NCBI GenBank assembly: GCA_038526275.1
Contig: JBCBGY010000001.1
Location: 19,188-83,187 of the forward strand
Direction: 5' to 3'
Source of the DNA: 188UL27-1 sp038526275
GTDB lineage: Bacteria > Pseudomonadota > Alphaproteobacteria > Rhodobacterales > Rhodobacteraceae
DNA length: 64,000 nucleotides
The notes under the pieces: generated by a model
What the model saw: only the letters and a program-made list of their open reading frames with translations
Database searches by the model: none
Told to the model about the DNA's origin: nothing
Shown here: in pieces, positions 23,677 to 32,430 of the stretch
Layout of the letters: each line of letters starts with the position of its first letter
Numbering within the stretch: position 1 is the first letter of the stretch
Position numbers and translations under genes: made by a program

Positions 23677-26600
23677 TCAGGCGATGTCTTCGGGCAAGGC
23701 TGTGATGAACTCAATATCGTCCACCAACTCATTCACATCAGCGACGCCACGCACCTGAAGCGTGTCGCCATTGCCAAAGGTGAACTGGGTGAAGATGCGA
23801 CCGACCTGATCGGCGAACTGATCCACCACTTCCTGGGCCGTTAGATCGGCATTGTCCCAAAGCTCCGTGTTGAAGAGGATCGTGTCGACATCATTTTCGA
23901 AATCCAAAACGAGGTCGCGGTCCGAATCCCGTTCATAGTAGAACGTGTCGCCGCCAGCCCGACCAAGCAACAGATCATTCCCGGTGCCACCGTCGAGGAA
24001 ATCTTCGTTGTTGCCGCCATCCAAGCGGTCTGCACCCTCTCCACCGAAGAGACTGTCATTTCCATTGCCGCCGCGCAGATCGTCGATGCCTTCGCCACCG
24101 AACAGTTGGTCAACACCCATTCCGGCCGCGAGGATGTCGTTTCCAGCACCCCCTGCAAGAAAATCGTCACCTTGGCGGCCCCGGATAACGTTGTTGCCAT
24201 CACTGCCGAAGATCACGTCAGCCGCGGTCGTGCCGCGAACATCTGCGTTTGTCGTCCCTTGCAGCGTGAATTCGGTGACACCCGCGTCCAGGAAGAAGTT
24301 GGCATAGAACGGCGCATCAGCAATGACGGTCAAATCCTGATCGGCGACAGAGGTTTGGCCGATACCGCCGATGGCATCCGGCTCGTTTACAACGATGGCA
24401 TTGCCGTCTTGAGCAGCATTCAAAGCCAGGTCGAAATCGCCAAAGGCTCCGATCTGCTGTTGCAGATCCGGCGAGGCGAATACGGACACGAACACGGTCG
24501 GTTCATCCGGTCCCAGATCGAGGCCGATGATGACCGGGTCGTGGTCCGAATTGCGGAACGGGACCGAGCCGTCAAAGATGGACGCGTCCCTGCCAAATTC
24601 CAGATTGTAGTCCAGCGCGTCCGGCTCGTCTGCATTGACATGCCATTCGGTGGCGCCAGTGACCTGATCCAACAGGCCCGCATTGGCCAGCGCATAGTCG
24701 AGCGTACCGGTCAGACCGTCAAAGACGAAGCTGTAGGCATCCTCACCCACAAACTGTTCGGCCAGATCCGTGAAGCCCTGGCTTTCCAGATAGGTGATCG
24801 GGTCTTCGTTGGCATAGGCATTCAGGTCACCGAGGATCAGAATGTCTTCATCACCGGAACCGGTCGGGTCCCCGGCGAGCCAGGCTTCCAATTCAATAGC
24901 GGCCTTTGTACGGGTGTCGTTCCAAAATCCTTGGCCGTCCAACTGATCGCTGTCCGGATCTGCCGCGTCGCCAGCGGTCAGACCGCTGCTGCCTTTGGAT
25001 TTGAAGTGGTTGACGGATGCAGTGAAGCTTTCGCGGGTCTCAATCTCTTGGAAGGTCTGGGCCAAAGCTGCGCGGTTGCGGCCACCATCGGTGGTACTGT
25101 TGGGATCGATGAACGCTTCGGTGTCCAGCACCGCCGCGTCTCCGACCAGGGTCGTAGAGGTGGTGTCGTAGATGAAGCCCACGGCGATTGCGTCGCCGCC
25201 CACAAATTCCGACGTTGTCGTAGTTTGGCCAGACGGGCGCACCCAATCGTAGATCGTGCCACCGAGCGACGCGTTCACCGCATCGACCAGCTCCTGGATC
25301 GCAACGCCAGACCCGATGACATTACCTGTGCCGGTCGGGGCATCGCCGCCGGTGGCAAAGTCGTTTTCCAACTCGACCAGGCCCACAACGTCGGCATCCA
25401 TTGCGACCAGGGCTTGCACCAGCTTATCGAGTTGCCGGTTATATTCCTCATCGAAGGCAGGCGTCGGGTCGGCATTCTGCGGATTGGCATCTGCACCGCG
25501 CGGGTCCAGACCATTCGGGCCAGAGCCCTCGTCCGCATCTGGGAACTCGTCCAGCGTCGTGAAGAAGTTCAGAACGTTCAGGCTGGCGACCTTGTAGTCT
25601 GACCCCACATCCTCGGGCGCGTCCTCGCGTTCATTGACCTTGTCGAACGTGTTCTCGCCGTCCTGCGTCGCGCGCACCCGCCAGGTGGCGCCGGAAGCTG
25701 CGTCGCCCGCCCATTGGTAGCTCAACACGCCAGACAGATCGTCGATCGTGTCGCCCATGCGGATGTCTGTGGCGGTGCTAAAGGTCGGGCCGAACCCATC
25801 AAGGTTGCCGATAGCGGCGTTCTGTTCGCTTAGGCCATCGTCATAGGTGATGGTGCGGCTGCCAACCTCTTCCAGATAGGCGGCGAAGCTTGCAGCATCC
25901 GGGTCGTTGAACTGCGTGAACTGTTCCGGACGATCGCCCTCGGTCAGCTTGATCTCGTTGAACCGGTCAAGCTGGAACATCTCGGTAATGGTCAACGTGT
26001 CGGCGAACGTGACCAGCATGCCCTCAAACGCTTCGAGATCGGGCTGAAAATCGCCGTCCTGGCTCAGCGTCGTGCTGCTGGAGGGCAGATCGATCGTGGC
26101 CGCCGTGGGCAGCGTATTGCCAGAAGAGATGATGGTAATGTCGGTGATCGTATCAAGCTGCGTCTCGCCAAAGAACTCGTCGACCGTGCCGGTGATCTGA
26201 ACTTTGTCGCCGACATTGACGTCGGTGATGAAGTCGCCGTTCTCGAAGACGAAGATACCTTCCGACGTGGCAACATCACCATCGGCGTCCGCATCCTCTT
26301 CCTGGATATAGAAGCCCCGCAAGTCACGGCTATCATCCGCGTCACCATCCTGGAAATCGCCCACAACGATGGCTTCGACCGTCACAACCTGATCGTCGAG
26401 CAGGTTCTGGTCTTCGGTGCCCTGGATTTCGTGGATCTTGGTAAGCGCAACCTCGTCGCTGGTGATCGTGCCTTCGCCCGTATCATCTGCGATCTCGACG
26501 CCGTTCGTTGCGTTTGACAGAGCCACGGTAAAGGTCTCGTCCGCCTCTACATCCGTGTCGTCGATCAGATCCACTGTGACCTGCTGCGTTTCGCCTGCAG

Positions 26601-27987
26601 TACCGGCAAAAATCAGCGTCCCCGACGTTGCAACATAGTCGCTGCCAGCCAGTGCGGTGCCGTCGACGGTGGTGAAATCGACCTGAGTACCACCGGTCAC
26701 ATCGGCAGACAGGGTAACGTCGAACGTTGCCGTACCGTCGGTTTCCGAAACCGTCACATCGCTGATCTGAAGGCTGGGCGTGACAGTGCCGCCGCTTGTA
26801 CCGGTGACCAACACATTGTCGATGGCCACATCTTCGTCGCCGGCATTCAACTGGTAGGTCAGGCGCAGATCCAGCGTGGAACCAGTGCCAGCAATATCGG
26901 CCAGGAAGGTTTGGAACGTGTCCGTCAATTCCGTGCCATCACCGTCGCCATCGAAGTCGGTATCAACCGCCGGAACGGCGTTGAACGCATCACCATCCGG
27001 CACTGACTCAAAGTGCAGCAGGTTCTGAAAGCCGCCACCATCGATCTGGTAGTCGATGTGGAAGAAGTCGGTCAGATCCCAGTCTTCCGCACTGTCGCCT
27101 GCGGTATCTTCCGCCACATCAATGGCGAACTGCAGATCGGTCAGGCCAGCAATATCCAGGCCCGTGAAATCCATGGTCACGGGCAATGCTGCCCCTTCCC
27201 CGTCAAGGTCCTGAGCGGCGAAGAACGTGCCATCTGCATCGAGCAGGTCGTACCCGGTACCGATGTTCGTCGTTCCATCAGTGCGGATGAAGAAGTCGAA
27301 GAACCCGTCCGAGAATTCCGGTGTCGATACGGTGTAGGCGACGTCAGCGTCTTCGAAATCCTCCAGCACCACGACGGTGGGGCCAGCTTCGGTGCCCTCC
27401 ACCACGAAGTTATCGAACGCTATATCTTCGTCACCTGCATTCAGGCTGAACGTAGCCCGCACGTCCAGAGTCGAACCCAAGCCAGCAATGGCCGCAGTGA
27501 AGGTCTGGAAAGCATTGGTCAGTTCGGTGCCATCACCGTCGCCATCGAAGTCGGTATCAACAGCGGGAACGGCGTTGAACGCATCACCATCCGGGACAGA
27601 CTCAAAGTGCAGCAGGCTTTGATAGCCGCCGCCATCGATTTGAAAATCGATATGGACAAAATCGCTCAGATCCCAGTCTTCATTGCCGTCGCTGGAATCA
27701 TCTTCTGCCGCGTCGACCGAGAATGACAGATCGGTGAAGCTGGAAATGTCGATTCCGGTGAAATCCAGCGTTACCGGCAGAGCAGCGCCTTCGCCGTCGA
27801 TATCCTGGGCCGCGAAGTAGGCGCCGTCATTTCCGGTAATCTCGTAGGTTCCGCTGATCGTTGTGCCCACCAGCGCGCCAACCCGGGAAAAGAAGTCAAA
27901 GCTTCCATCGGAAAATTCTGGGGTGCTGGTCGAGTACCGCGTGCCGTTTCCGTCTGTTGTAAAGCTTTCTGTGAAGATGACCGTCAT
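23677..27987 (-). CDS. ExeM/NucH-type secreted nuclease with RTX repeats
   Basis: A 1436-residue modular extracellular protein. Residues ~1-199 and ~200-396 are two copies of one beta-rich domain. A Calx-beta domain follows at ~400-512 (SDVTVSETDGTATFDVTLSA), then an OB-like domain at ~516-640 with GFYIQEEDADADGD. An endonuclease/exonuclease/phosphatase domain at ~796-1152 has VASLNVLNFF, GLVELEND, LGDLNAYANEDP and SDHDPVIIGLDL, as in ExeM/NucH. Residues ~1249-1362 hold hemolysin-type calcium repeats (GGNGNDSLFGGEGADRLDGG). There is no Sec signal; RTX repeats and an acidic tail predict type I secretion. No secretion genes adjoin. ATG 27987 has AAGGA upstream. Extracellular DNA degradation or phosphate scavenging is inferred. 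Confidence 0.9.
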   Translation of the reverse strand: MTVIFTESFTTDGNGTRYSTSTPEFSDGSFDFFSRVGALVGTTISGTYEITGNDGAYFAAQDIDGEGAALPVTLDFTGIDISSFTDLSFSVDAAEDDSSDGNEDWDLSDFVHIDFQIDGGGYQSLLHFESVPDGDAFNAVPAVDTDFDGDGDGTELTNAFQTFTAAIAGLGSTLDVRATFSLNAGDEDIAFDNFVVEGTEAGPTVVVLEDFEDADVAYTVSTPEFSDGFFDFFIRTDGTTNIGTGYDLLDADGTFFAAQDLDGEGAALPVTMDFTGLDIAGLTDLQFAIDVAEDTAGDSAEDWDLTDFFHIDYQIDGGGFQNLLHFESVPDGDAFNAVPAVDTDFDGDGDGTELTDTFQTFLADIAGTGSTLDLRLTYQLNAGDEDVAIDNVLVTGTSGGTVTPSLQISDVTVSETDGTATFDVTLSADVTGGTQVDFTTVDGTALAGSDYVATSGTLIFAGTAGETQQVTVDLIDDTDVEADETFTVALSNATNGVEIADDTGEGTITSDEVALTKIHEIQGTEDQNLLDDQVVTVEAIVVGDFQDGDADDSRDLRGFYIQEEDADADGDVATSEGIFVFENGDFITDVNVGDKVQITGTVDEFFGETQLDTITDITIISSGNTLPTAATIDLPSSSTTLSQDGDFQPDLEAFEGMLVTFADTLTITEMFQLDRFNEIKLTEGDRPEQFTQFNDPDAASFAAYLEEVGSRTITYDDGLSEQNAAIGNLDGFGPTFSTATDIRMGDTIDDLSGVLSYQWAGDAASGATWRVRATQDGENTFDKVNEREDAPEDVGSDYKVASLNVLNFFTTLDEFPDADEGSGPNGLDPRGADANPQNADPTPAFDEEYNRQLDKLVQALVAMDADVVGLVELENDFATGGDAPTGTGNVIGSGVAIQELVDAVNASLGGTIYDWVRPSGQTTTTSEFVGGDAIAVGFIYDTTSTTLVGDAAVLDTEAFIDPNSTTDGGRNRAALAQTFQEIETRESFTASVNHFKSKGSSGLTAGDAADPDSDQLDGQGFWNDTRTKAAIELEAWLAGDPTGSGDEDILILGDLNAYANEDPITYLESQGFTDLAEQFVGEDAYSFVFDGLTGTLDYALANAGLLDQVTGATEWHVNADEPDALDYNLEFGRDASIFDGSVPFRNSDHDPVIIGLDLGPDEPTVFVSVFASPDLQQQIGAFGDFDLALNAAQDGNAIVVNEPDAIGGIGQTSVADQDLTVIADAPFYANFFLDAGVTEFTLQGTTNADVRGTTAADVIFGSDGNNVIRGRQGDDFLAGGAGNDILAAGMGVDQLFGGEGIDDLRGGNGNDSLFGGEGADRLDGGNNEDFLDGGTGNDLLLGRAGGDTFYYERDSDRDLVLDFENDVDTILFNTELWDNADLTAQEVVDQFADQVGRIFTQFTFGNGDTLQVRGVADVNELVDDIEFITALPEDIA
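26800..27980 (-). repeat. Internal tandem duplication in the nuclease gene
   Basis: Two ~590-bp segments in the 5' part of the nuclease gene encode domains that align end to end. Identity is highest around 26935-27010 versus 27524-27600. There the DNA encodes FESVPDGDAFNAVPAVDTDF, followed directly by DGDGDGTEL, in both copies with only a few base changes. Elsewhere the copies have drifted further, for example DISSFTDLSFSVD versus DIAGLTDLQFAID. Confidence 0.85.
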
Positions 27988-28154
27988 CGCCCTGTCCTTG
28001 CAAACGCCGACTAATTTTACGTGGAGGTACGACATCCGCGAGCAAAACAAGATCTTGCCTGACGGATTTCCCCCCTGACCCGGTCCATATGGGATTTAGC
28101 GGGCGGGGAATATTCATAGTTTTATGACGCTGCGTTAATACCCCAGCAGTTTGA

Positions 28155-28802
28155 TTAACTGCTCTCTTGAATATCAATTACCGCGCCGCCCGCCGCGCGG
28201 GCATCTTCGATATCATGGGTGACCATCAGGGTCGGCAAGCCCCGTTGCTGTGCATAGTCAAAAACCAGCCTTCGGATCTGCATCCGTCGATCGGTATCCA
28301 AGCGCGAAAAGGCTTCGTCCAGCAGGAGCGCCTTTGGCTCAGACAAGAGCATGCGCATCAGGGCCACACGAGCCTTTTGACCACCCGACAGGGTCGCAGG
28401 GTCGCGATCGGCAAATCCAGCGAGCCCTATCTCTTCCAGGGCGTTTTCAATGCGGGCGCGCCGCTTGGCCCGCCCCCGCACGGACGGGGCCAGTCCGAAT
28501 GCCAGGTTTTCCCCGACCGAAAGGTGCGGGAATAGCAAATCGTCCTGAAAGAGGATGCCTATGCGCCGCTTTTCAGTCGGCCAGTCGGTAATGTCCTGAC
28601 CATCCAGGATGATCCGGCCAGAGGCGTTGAAGTCGCGGCCAAGCGTGCCAATGAGCAAGGACAGCAGGGTGGATTTGCCAGAGCCCGACGGTCCCATAAC
28701 GGTCAGGACTTCTCCTGGCGGCACATGCCGATCCAGTTCCACCAGGATCCTTGCATCTTGGGCCACGCAGATCTTTTGCAGGGCCAACCCGCAATCAGGC
28801 AT
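28155..28802 (-). CDS. ynjD: ABC transporter ATP-binding protein, YnjD-like
   Basis: A 215-residue ATPase subunit. Walker A GPSGSGKST is near residues 38-46, the signature LSGGQKARVALMRMLL and Walker B ALLLDEAFSRLD follow, then the switch histidine in VTHDIEDA. It is the last gene of a minus-strand operon and its start overlaps the end of the permease gene by eight bases. Context and size match YnjD of the E. coli ynjBCD transporter; ThiQ of the thiamine system is the closest alternative. The substrate is unknown. Confidence 0.85.
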   Translation of the reverse strand: MPDCGLALQKICVAQDARILVELDRHVPPGEVLTVMGPSGSGKSTLLSLLIGTLGRDFNASGRIILDGQDITDWPTEKRRIGILFQDDLLFPHLSVGENLAFGLAPSVRGRAKRRARIENALEEIGLAGFADRDPATLSGGQKARVALMRMLLSEPKALLLDEAFSRLDTDRRMQIRRLVFDYAQQRGLPTLMVTHDIEDARAAGGAVIDIQESS

Positions 28803-30480
28803 GACGCAGCCCCCGCCGATGGCGCCAGACGACAGCGGGTATCAAGATCGCCGCGGCAAAAGGCAAAAGGGCGGCCAGGGTTTGGGCCAAGCTGTAGACC
28901 CCGATGGCGCGGCGATCCCCGCCCGCCGCCAGCGCCAGGGCTTCGGTCGTCAGGGTCTGGACCCGGCCACCGCCGATCAAGAGCGTCGGCAAATACTGCC
29001 CTACCGATACGGCAAATCCTACGGCGAAGGCTGTCAGGATCGGGCGCACGAGCATCGGCAGCCGCACCCGCCAAAGGATCCGGTCCGGCCCAGCGCCCAG
29101 CGCCTTGGCAATCGTGCCATAGCGCGGGTCCCAGGCGCGAAACGGGTCCGCCAGTGACAGAAAGACATAGGGCAAAACAAAAACCAGGTGGGCGGCGATG
29201 ACGGGCCCTCGCCCATTCTCGGCCCCCGTGCTGAGCAAAAGGGCCTGCAAACCGGGGAGAAAGGCCGTTTGAGGAACGAGGAGCGGAAGGTAGAGGATGA
29301 CAAACCCCCACCACCCCATGCGGAGCCCCCGGCGCTGTTCGGTTTCCAGACAACCCAAGGTCAGGATCAAGGCAAGTGCGGTGGCCCATGAGGCGATGAG
29401 CGTGGTTTCGATCAAAGCGTCCCATAGGCCGGGGCCGTGGCGCATCCAACTGCGCAGTGTCAGCCCGTTTGGTAGCGCATCGGGATACGTCCAGAACCCG
29501 GCCACGGACCAGACGGCGAGACCAAGCAGCCCAGCCAGAACCAACGCGGTACTGACGACGCCTATCAGCAGGCCAAGCCTTCGCAATACCCTGTCAAAGT
29601 GCCCACGCCTGCCGTTCCAGACCACACGATGCCCCAAAGCACCGGCCAATCGCTCGCAGAGCCACCAAAAGGTCAATGCGCCGAGCACCAGCCCAAACTG
29701 CGCGACAGCCCCCGCAGCGGCTTGCAAGCGCAAGGCCAGGTCTGGATCGCTCATCCAACGCACGATCTGGACGGATAAGGTTGGTGGCGTATTCGGGCCA
29801 AGGATCAGGGCCACATCGACCACCGACATCGAATAGGCCAGGACGACATATACGGGCAGGCGGATCTGCGCATAAATGCTTGGAAACACGGTGCACAGCC
29901 ACCCCGTAACCCGACCATAACCCAGACTGCGCGCGACCGTCAGCGCCCGCGCGCCATCGCTTTGCGCCAGCGCCGCCAGCGTCATGAGCATCAGAAAAGG
30001 GACTTCCTTCGCCACCAATCCGGCGACCATGGCGAGCCCCCAGGGATCTTGCAGGATCAGCACGTCGGGCGGCTGGGTCCATCCGGTGCCCCACGGTGAT
30101 ACGAGCCGCACCAACCATCCGGACGGTGCGATCAGAAAGGCCAGCCCGAAAGCTGCGGCCGCATGTGGCACAGATAAGAGCGGCGACAAGACACGCTCCA
30201 GCCAGCGAAAGGCGCGTGTGCCGACCCATCCAGCCGTGATCAGCGCGACAATGGCCAGGGATAGTGACGTGGCGAGGGTTCCGGTAAAGACGCTCAGGAA
30301 CACTGCGCTGCCAAATCCCGGCCACAGCCAAAGGTCGCGGAACGGCTGCAAGGTCACGTCAGTCTGACCGACCGCCGGGAAAAAGCCGAATGCAGGCAGC
30401 AAAGTTCCAGCCAAACCCGCGGCAACCGGCCCGATCATAGCGATCAGCGTTACCGTGGGCAGCCAGGGGAGCGCGCGCAT
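28795..30480 (-). CDS. ynjC: Fused ABC transporter permease, YnjC-like
   Basis: A 561-residue inner-membrane permease with about twelve helices and two internally related halves, each with an EAA-type loop (ARALTVARSLGYGRVTGW in the first half, YGTIAKALGAGPDRILWRVRLP in the second). This double permease is characteristic of YnjC and ThiP/AfuB-type systems. ATG 30480 is chosen, four bases after the binding-protein stop; a TTG 21 bases upstream would overlap that gene. It works with the flanking binding protein and ATPase. Confidence 0.87.
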   Translation of the reverse strand: MRALPWLPTVTLIAMIGPVAAGLAGTLLPAFGFFPAVGQTDVTLQPFRDLWLWPGFGSAVFLSVFTGTLATSLSLAIVALITAGWVGTRAFRWLERVLSPLLSVPHAAAAFGLAFLIAPSGWLVRLVSPWGTGWTQPPDVLILQDPWGLAMVAGLVAKEVPFLMLMTLAALAQSDGARALTVARSLGYGRVTGWLCTVFPSIYAQIRLPVYVVLAYSMSVVDVALILGPNTPPTLSVQIVRWMSDPDLALRLQAAAGAVAQFGLVLGALTFWWLCERLAGALGHRVVWNGRRGHFDRVLRRLGLLIGVVSTALVLAGLLGLAVWSVAGFWTYPDALPNGLTLRSWMRHGPGLWDALIETTLIASWATALALILTLGCLETEQRRGLRMGWWGFVILYLPLLVPQTAFLPGLQALLLSTGAENGRGPVIAAHLVFVLPYVFLSLADPFRAWDPRYGTIAKALGAGPDRILWRVRLPMLVRPILTAFAVGFAVSVGQYLPTLLIGGGRVQTLTTEALALAAGGDRRAIGVYSLAQTLAALLPFAAAILIPAVVWRHRRGLRHA

Positions 30481-30484
30481 GGCG

Positions 30485-31687
30485 CTACTCGGCGACCCCA
30501 AACCGCTGGGTCCAATCCGCGCTGATCCGGGTCATCCAGCTGGGATGCGGCTCTGGCTGCGCTGGCCCCAGCTCGGCCGGTGTCAGTGTCGCGATACCGA
30601 GGTCGAGCGCTTCAAAGGCGGCGCGATCCGACTCATCAAGCTTGGCCATGTCCAGAACCGTCCCATATCCCAAAACGTTCGGATCCTGGGCGCGGGCCTG
30701 CGCTTCAGGCGAAAGCAGGAAGTTCGCCACGACCATCGCTCCGGCCTTTGATCCGCTATTGTACGGGATGGCCACGAAGCTCGCATTGCCCAATGTTCCC
30801 TTGTCCAGCACGAAGGTGCGGGCGGTTTCGGGCAGTTGGAAGTTCGCGATGGCCGTCGACGCCTCGCCAGGGCTAAAAGAAATCGCCAGGTCGATCTCAC
30901 CGTCGGCAATCAACTGTAGCTGCCGCGGCCCTGTCTGCGGATAGGCCCGACCTTGCCGCCAAAGGTTTGGGGTCAGTTCCTCCAGAAACGCCCAGAGCGG
31001 CGCGGTCACAGCGTCGTAATCCGCATCATCGACAGACCCTTGCAAGGCGGCGGTATCTTCGGTGAGATCAATGAGCGCCTGTTTCAGGAAAGTCGCCCCG
31101 AGAAAATCCGGTGGCTGCGGAAAGGTGAACCGTCCAGGATTGGCCTTCGCCCATTCCAGCAATGCGGGCATGGATCCGAGGCGTTGTGGCAGGCGGGCGG
31201 TGTCGTGGATGAACACAACCTGCGCCATGGCCCACGGGCTTTCATACCCTTCAACCGGAACAGTGAAATCGGTCTGAACCGTCTTGCCGTCCACGTCGAC
31301 AAATTGCCAGTTCGGCAAGTCTTCGGCGAAGGGACCAAAGAGCAAGTTGGCCTCTTTCATCGCTGCAAAGTTGGCCCCATTGATCCAGATCAGATCAATT
31401 GCCCCGTCGTCGTCGGTGCCGGCGGTCTTTTCCGCCAAGACACGGCTGACGGCATCGGCAGTGTCGGCGAGTTTCACATGTTCCAGCGTCACGCCATGGG
31501 CCTGCTGCACGTTTGACCCGACCCAGGCGATGAAGTCATTGGTGGTGGTCGACCCGCCCCATGCATTCCAGTAAACGGTCTGGCCCCTTGCTTCTGCCAG
31601 AACGGCATCCCAATCCTGTGGCTTTGGCTCAGCGACCGCGCCGTTGGCGACCAATGTGGCCAAGGCGGCTGCAATCAGACGTTTCAT
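30485..31687 (-). CDS. ynjB: ABC transporter substrate-binding protein, YnjB-like
   Basis: A 400-residue periplasmic binding protein. The signal peptide is MKRLIAAALATLVANGAVA. The mature sequence has GQTVYWNAWGGSTTTNDFIA and LEHVKLADTADAVSRVLAEK, close to what I recall of E. coli YnjB, and IDLIWINGANFAAMKEANLL. It lies between ynjF and the permease in one operon. The ligand of YnjB systems has not been established, to my knowledge; iron- and thiamine-type binding proteins share the fold. Confidence 0.87.
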   Translation of the reverse strand: MKRLIAAALATLVANGAVAEPKPQDWDAVLAEARGQTVYWNAWGGSTTTNDFIAWVGSNVQQAHGVTLEHVKLADTADAVSRVLAEKTAGTDDDGAIDLIWINGANFAAMKEANLLFGPFAEDLPNWQFVDVDGKTVQTDFTVPVEGYESPWAMAQVVFIHDTARLPQRLGSMPALLEWAKANPGRFTFPQPPDFLGATFLKQALIDLTEDTAALQGSVDDADYDAVTAPLWAFLEELTPNLWRQGRAYPQTGPRQLQLIADGEIDLAISFSPGEASTAIANFQLPETARTFVLDKGTLGNASFVAIPYNSGSKAGAMVVANFLLSPEAQARAQDPNVLGYGTVLDMAKLDESDRAAFEALDLGIATLTPAELGPAQPEPHPSWMTRISADWTQRFGVAE

Positions 31688-31711
31688 ATTGGGCTTTCCT
31701 ATCTCGCGCTG

Positions 31712-32332
31712 TCAGTTTTGACTTACACCGGGAAAGACGCGACGTGCCAGCAAGATCCTTGCGCTTGCCGTCACAAAACAGAGCGTTCCAAAAATCCAAG
31801 CCAGGGACGAAAACCATCCGGGCAAAAGGCACAGAACAACGAAAAACACAATGGTTTCTGTGCCTTCCAGCAGCCCTCCGGTGAAGTAGAGGGACTTTAC
31901 CCCCCGTGCATGGGTTTGCATCTTGGCCTTTTCCGCCAGCACCGCGTAGCCCAGAAACGTTGTGCCATTGAAGTAGAAACTGGTTAGAAGAAAGGCCCCC
32001 GCCGCGCCGTTTGCAGCAGGGTCAGACAGTACAAAGGCCAAAGGAACAGCACCGTAGAACAGGAAATCGGCGGCGATATCCAGAAAGCCTCCGAAATCAG
32101 TTTTCTGCGTTGCGCGGGCCACGGCGCCGTCCAGGCCGTCTGCAACACGACTGGCCAACAGAAAGATCAAGGCAATGCCAAACCTTTCCAAGCAGATGAA
32201 TGCCGCGGCGGCCAGGCCCAGGACAAGACCCGCAAGGGTTACCTGATTAGCCGAGATGCCCTTCGCCGCAATCCGCGCGCCCAACCAGTTTAGCGGCGGA
32301 TCAATGAGCTTACGCGCGCTGGCATCCAGCAT
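31712..32332 (-). CDS. ynjF: CDP-alcohol phosphatidyltransferase, YnjF-like
   Basis: A 206-residue membrane enzyme of the CDP-alcohol phosphotransferase family. The catalytic motif is complete: DGLDGAVARATQKTDFGGFLD followed by IAAD, i.e. DGxxAR(x8)Gx3Dx3D. About six hydrophobic segments surround it. It is the first gene of the operon with the YnjB-, YnjC- and YnjD-like genes, as ynjF is linked to ynjBCD in E. coli. The rhodanese gene ynjE of E. coli is absent here. The phospholipid head group cannot be told from sequence. Confidence 0.87.
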   Translation of the reverse strand: MLDASARKLIDPPLNWLGARIAAKGISANQVTLAGLVLGLAAAAFICLERFGIALIFLLASRVADGLDGAVARATQKTDFGGFLDIAADFLFYGAVPLAFVLSDPAANGAAGAFLLTSFYFNGTTFLGYAVLAEKAKMQTHARGVKSLYFTGGLLEGTETIVFFVVLCLLPGWFSSLAWIFGTLCFVTASARILLARRVFPGVSQN

Positions 32333-32430
32333 GACCTATCCATCCCTCGACGTCTCGGACCTTGTCATTGCGCGTTCAAGGGAACAAGGCAACTGCGCCC
32401 TTCGTCACTTAACGCCAAGTTGAGGAAGGA

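Noticed and set aside
24106..25602. 498-residue open frame on the plus strand, antisense to the RTX nuclease
   Set aside because: It is a shadow of strong GC-rich codon bias in the nuclease gene. The product shows no family motif, while the minus-strand frame has clear Calx-beta, nuclease and RTX domains.
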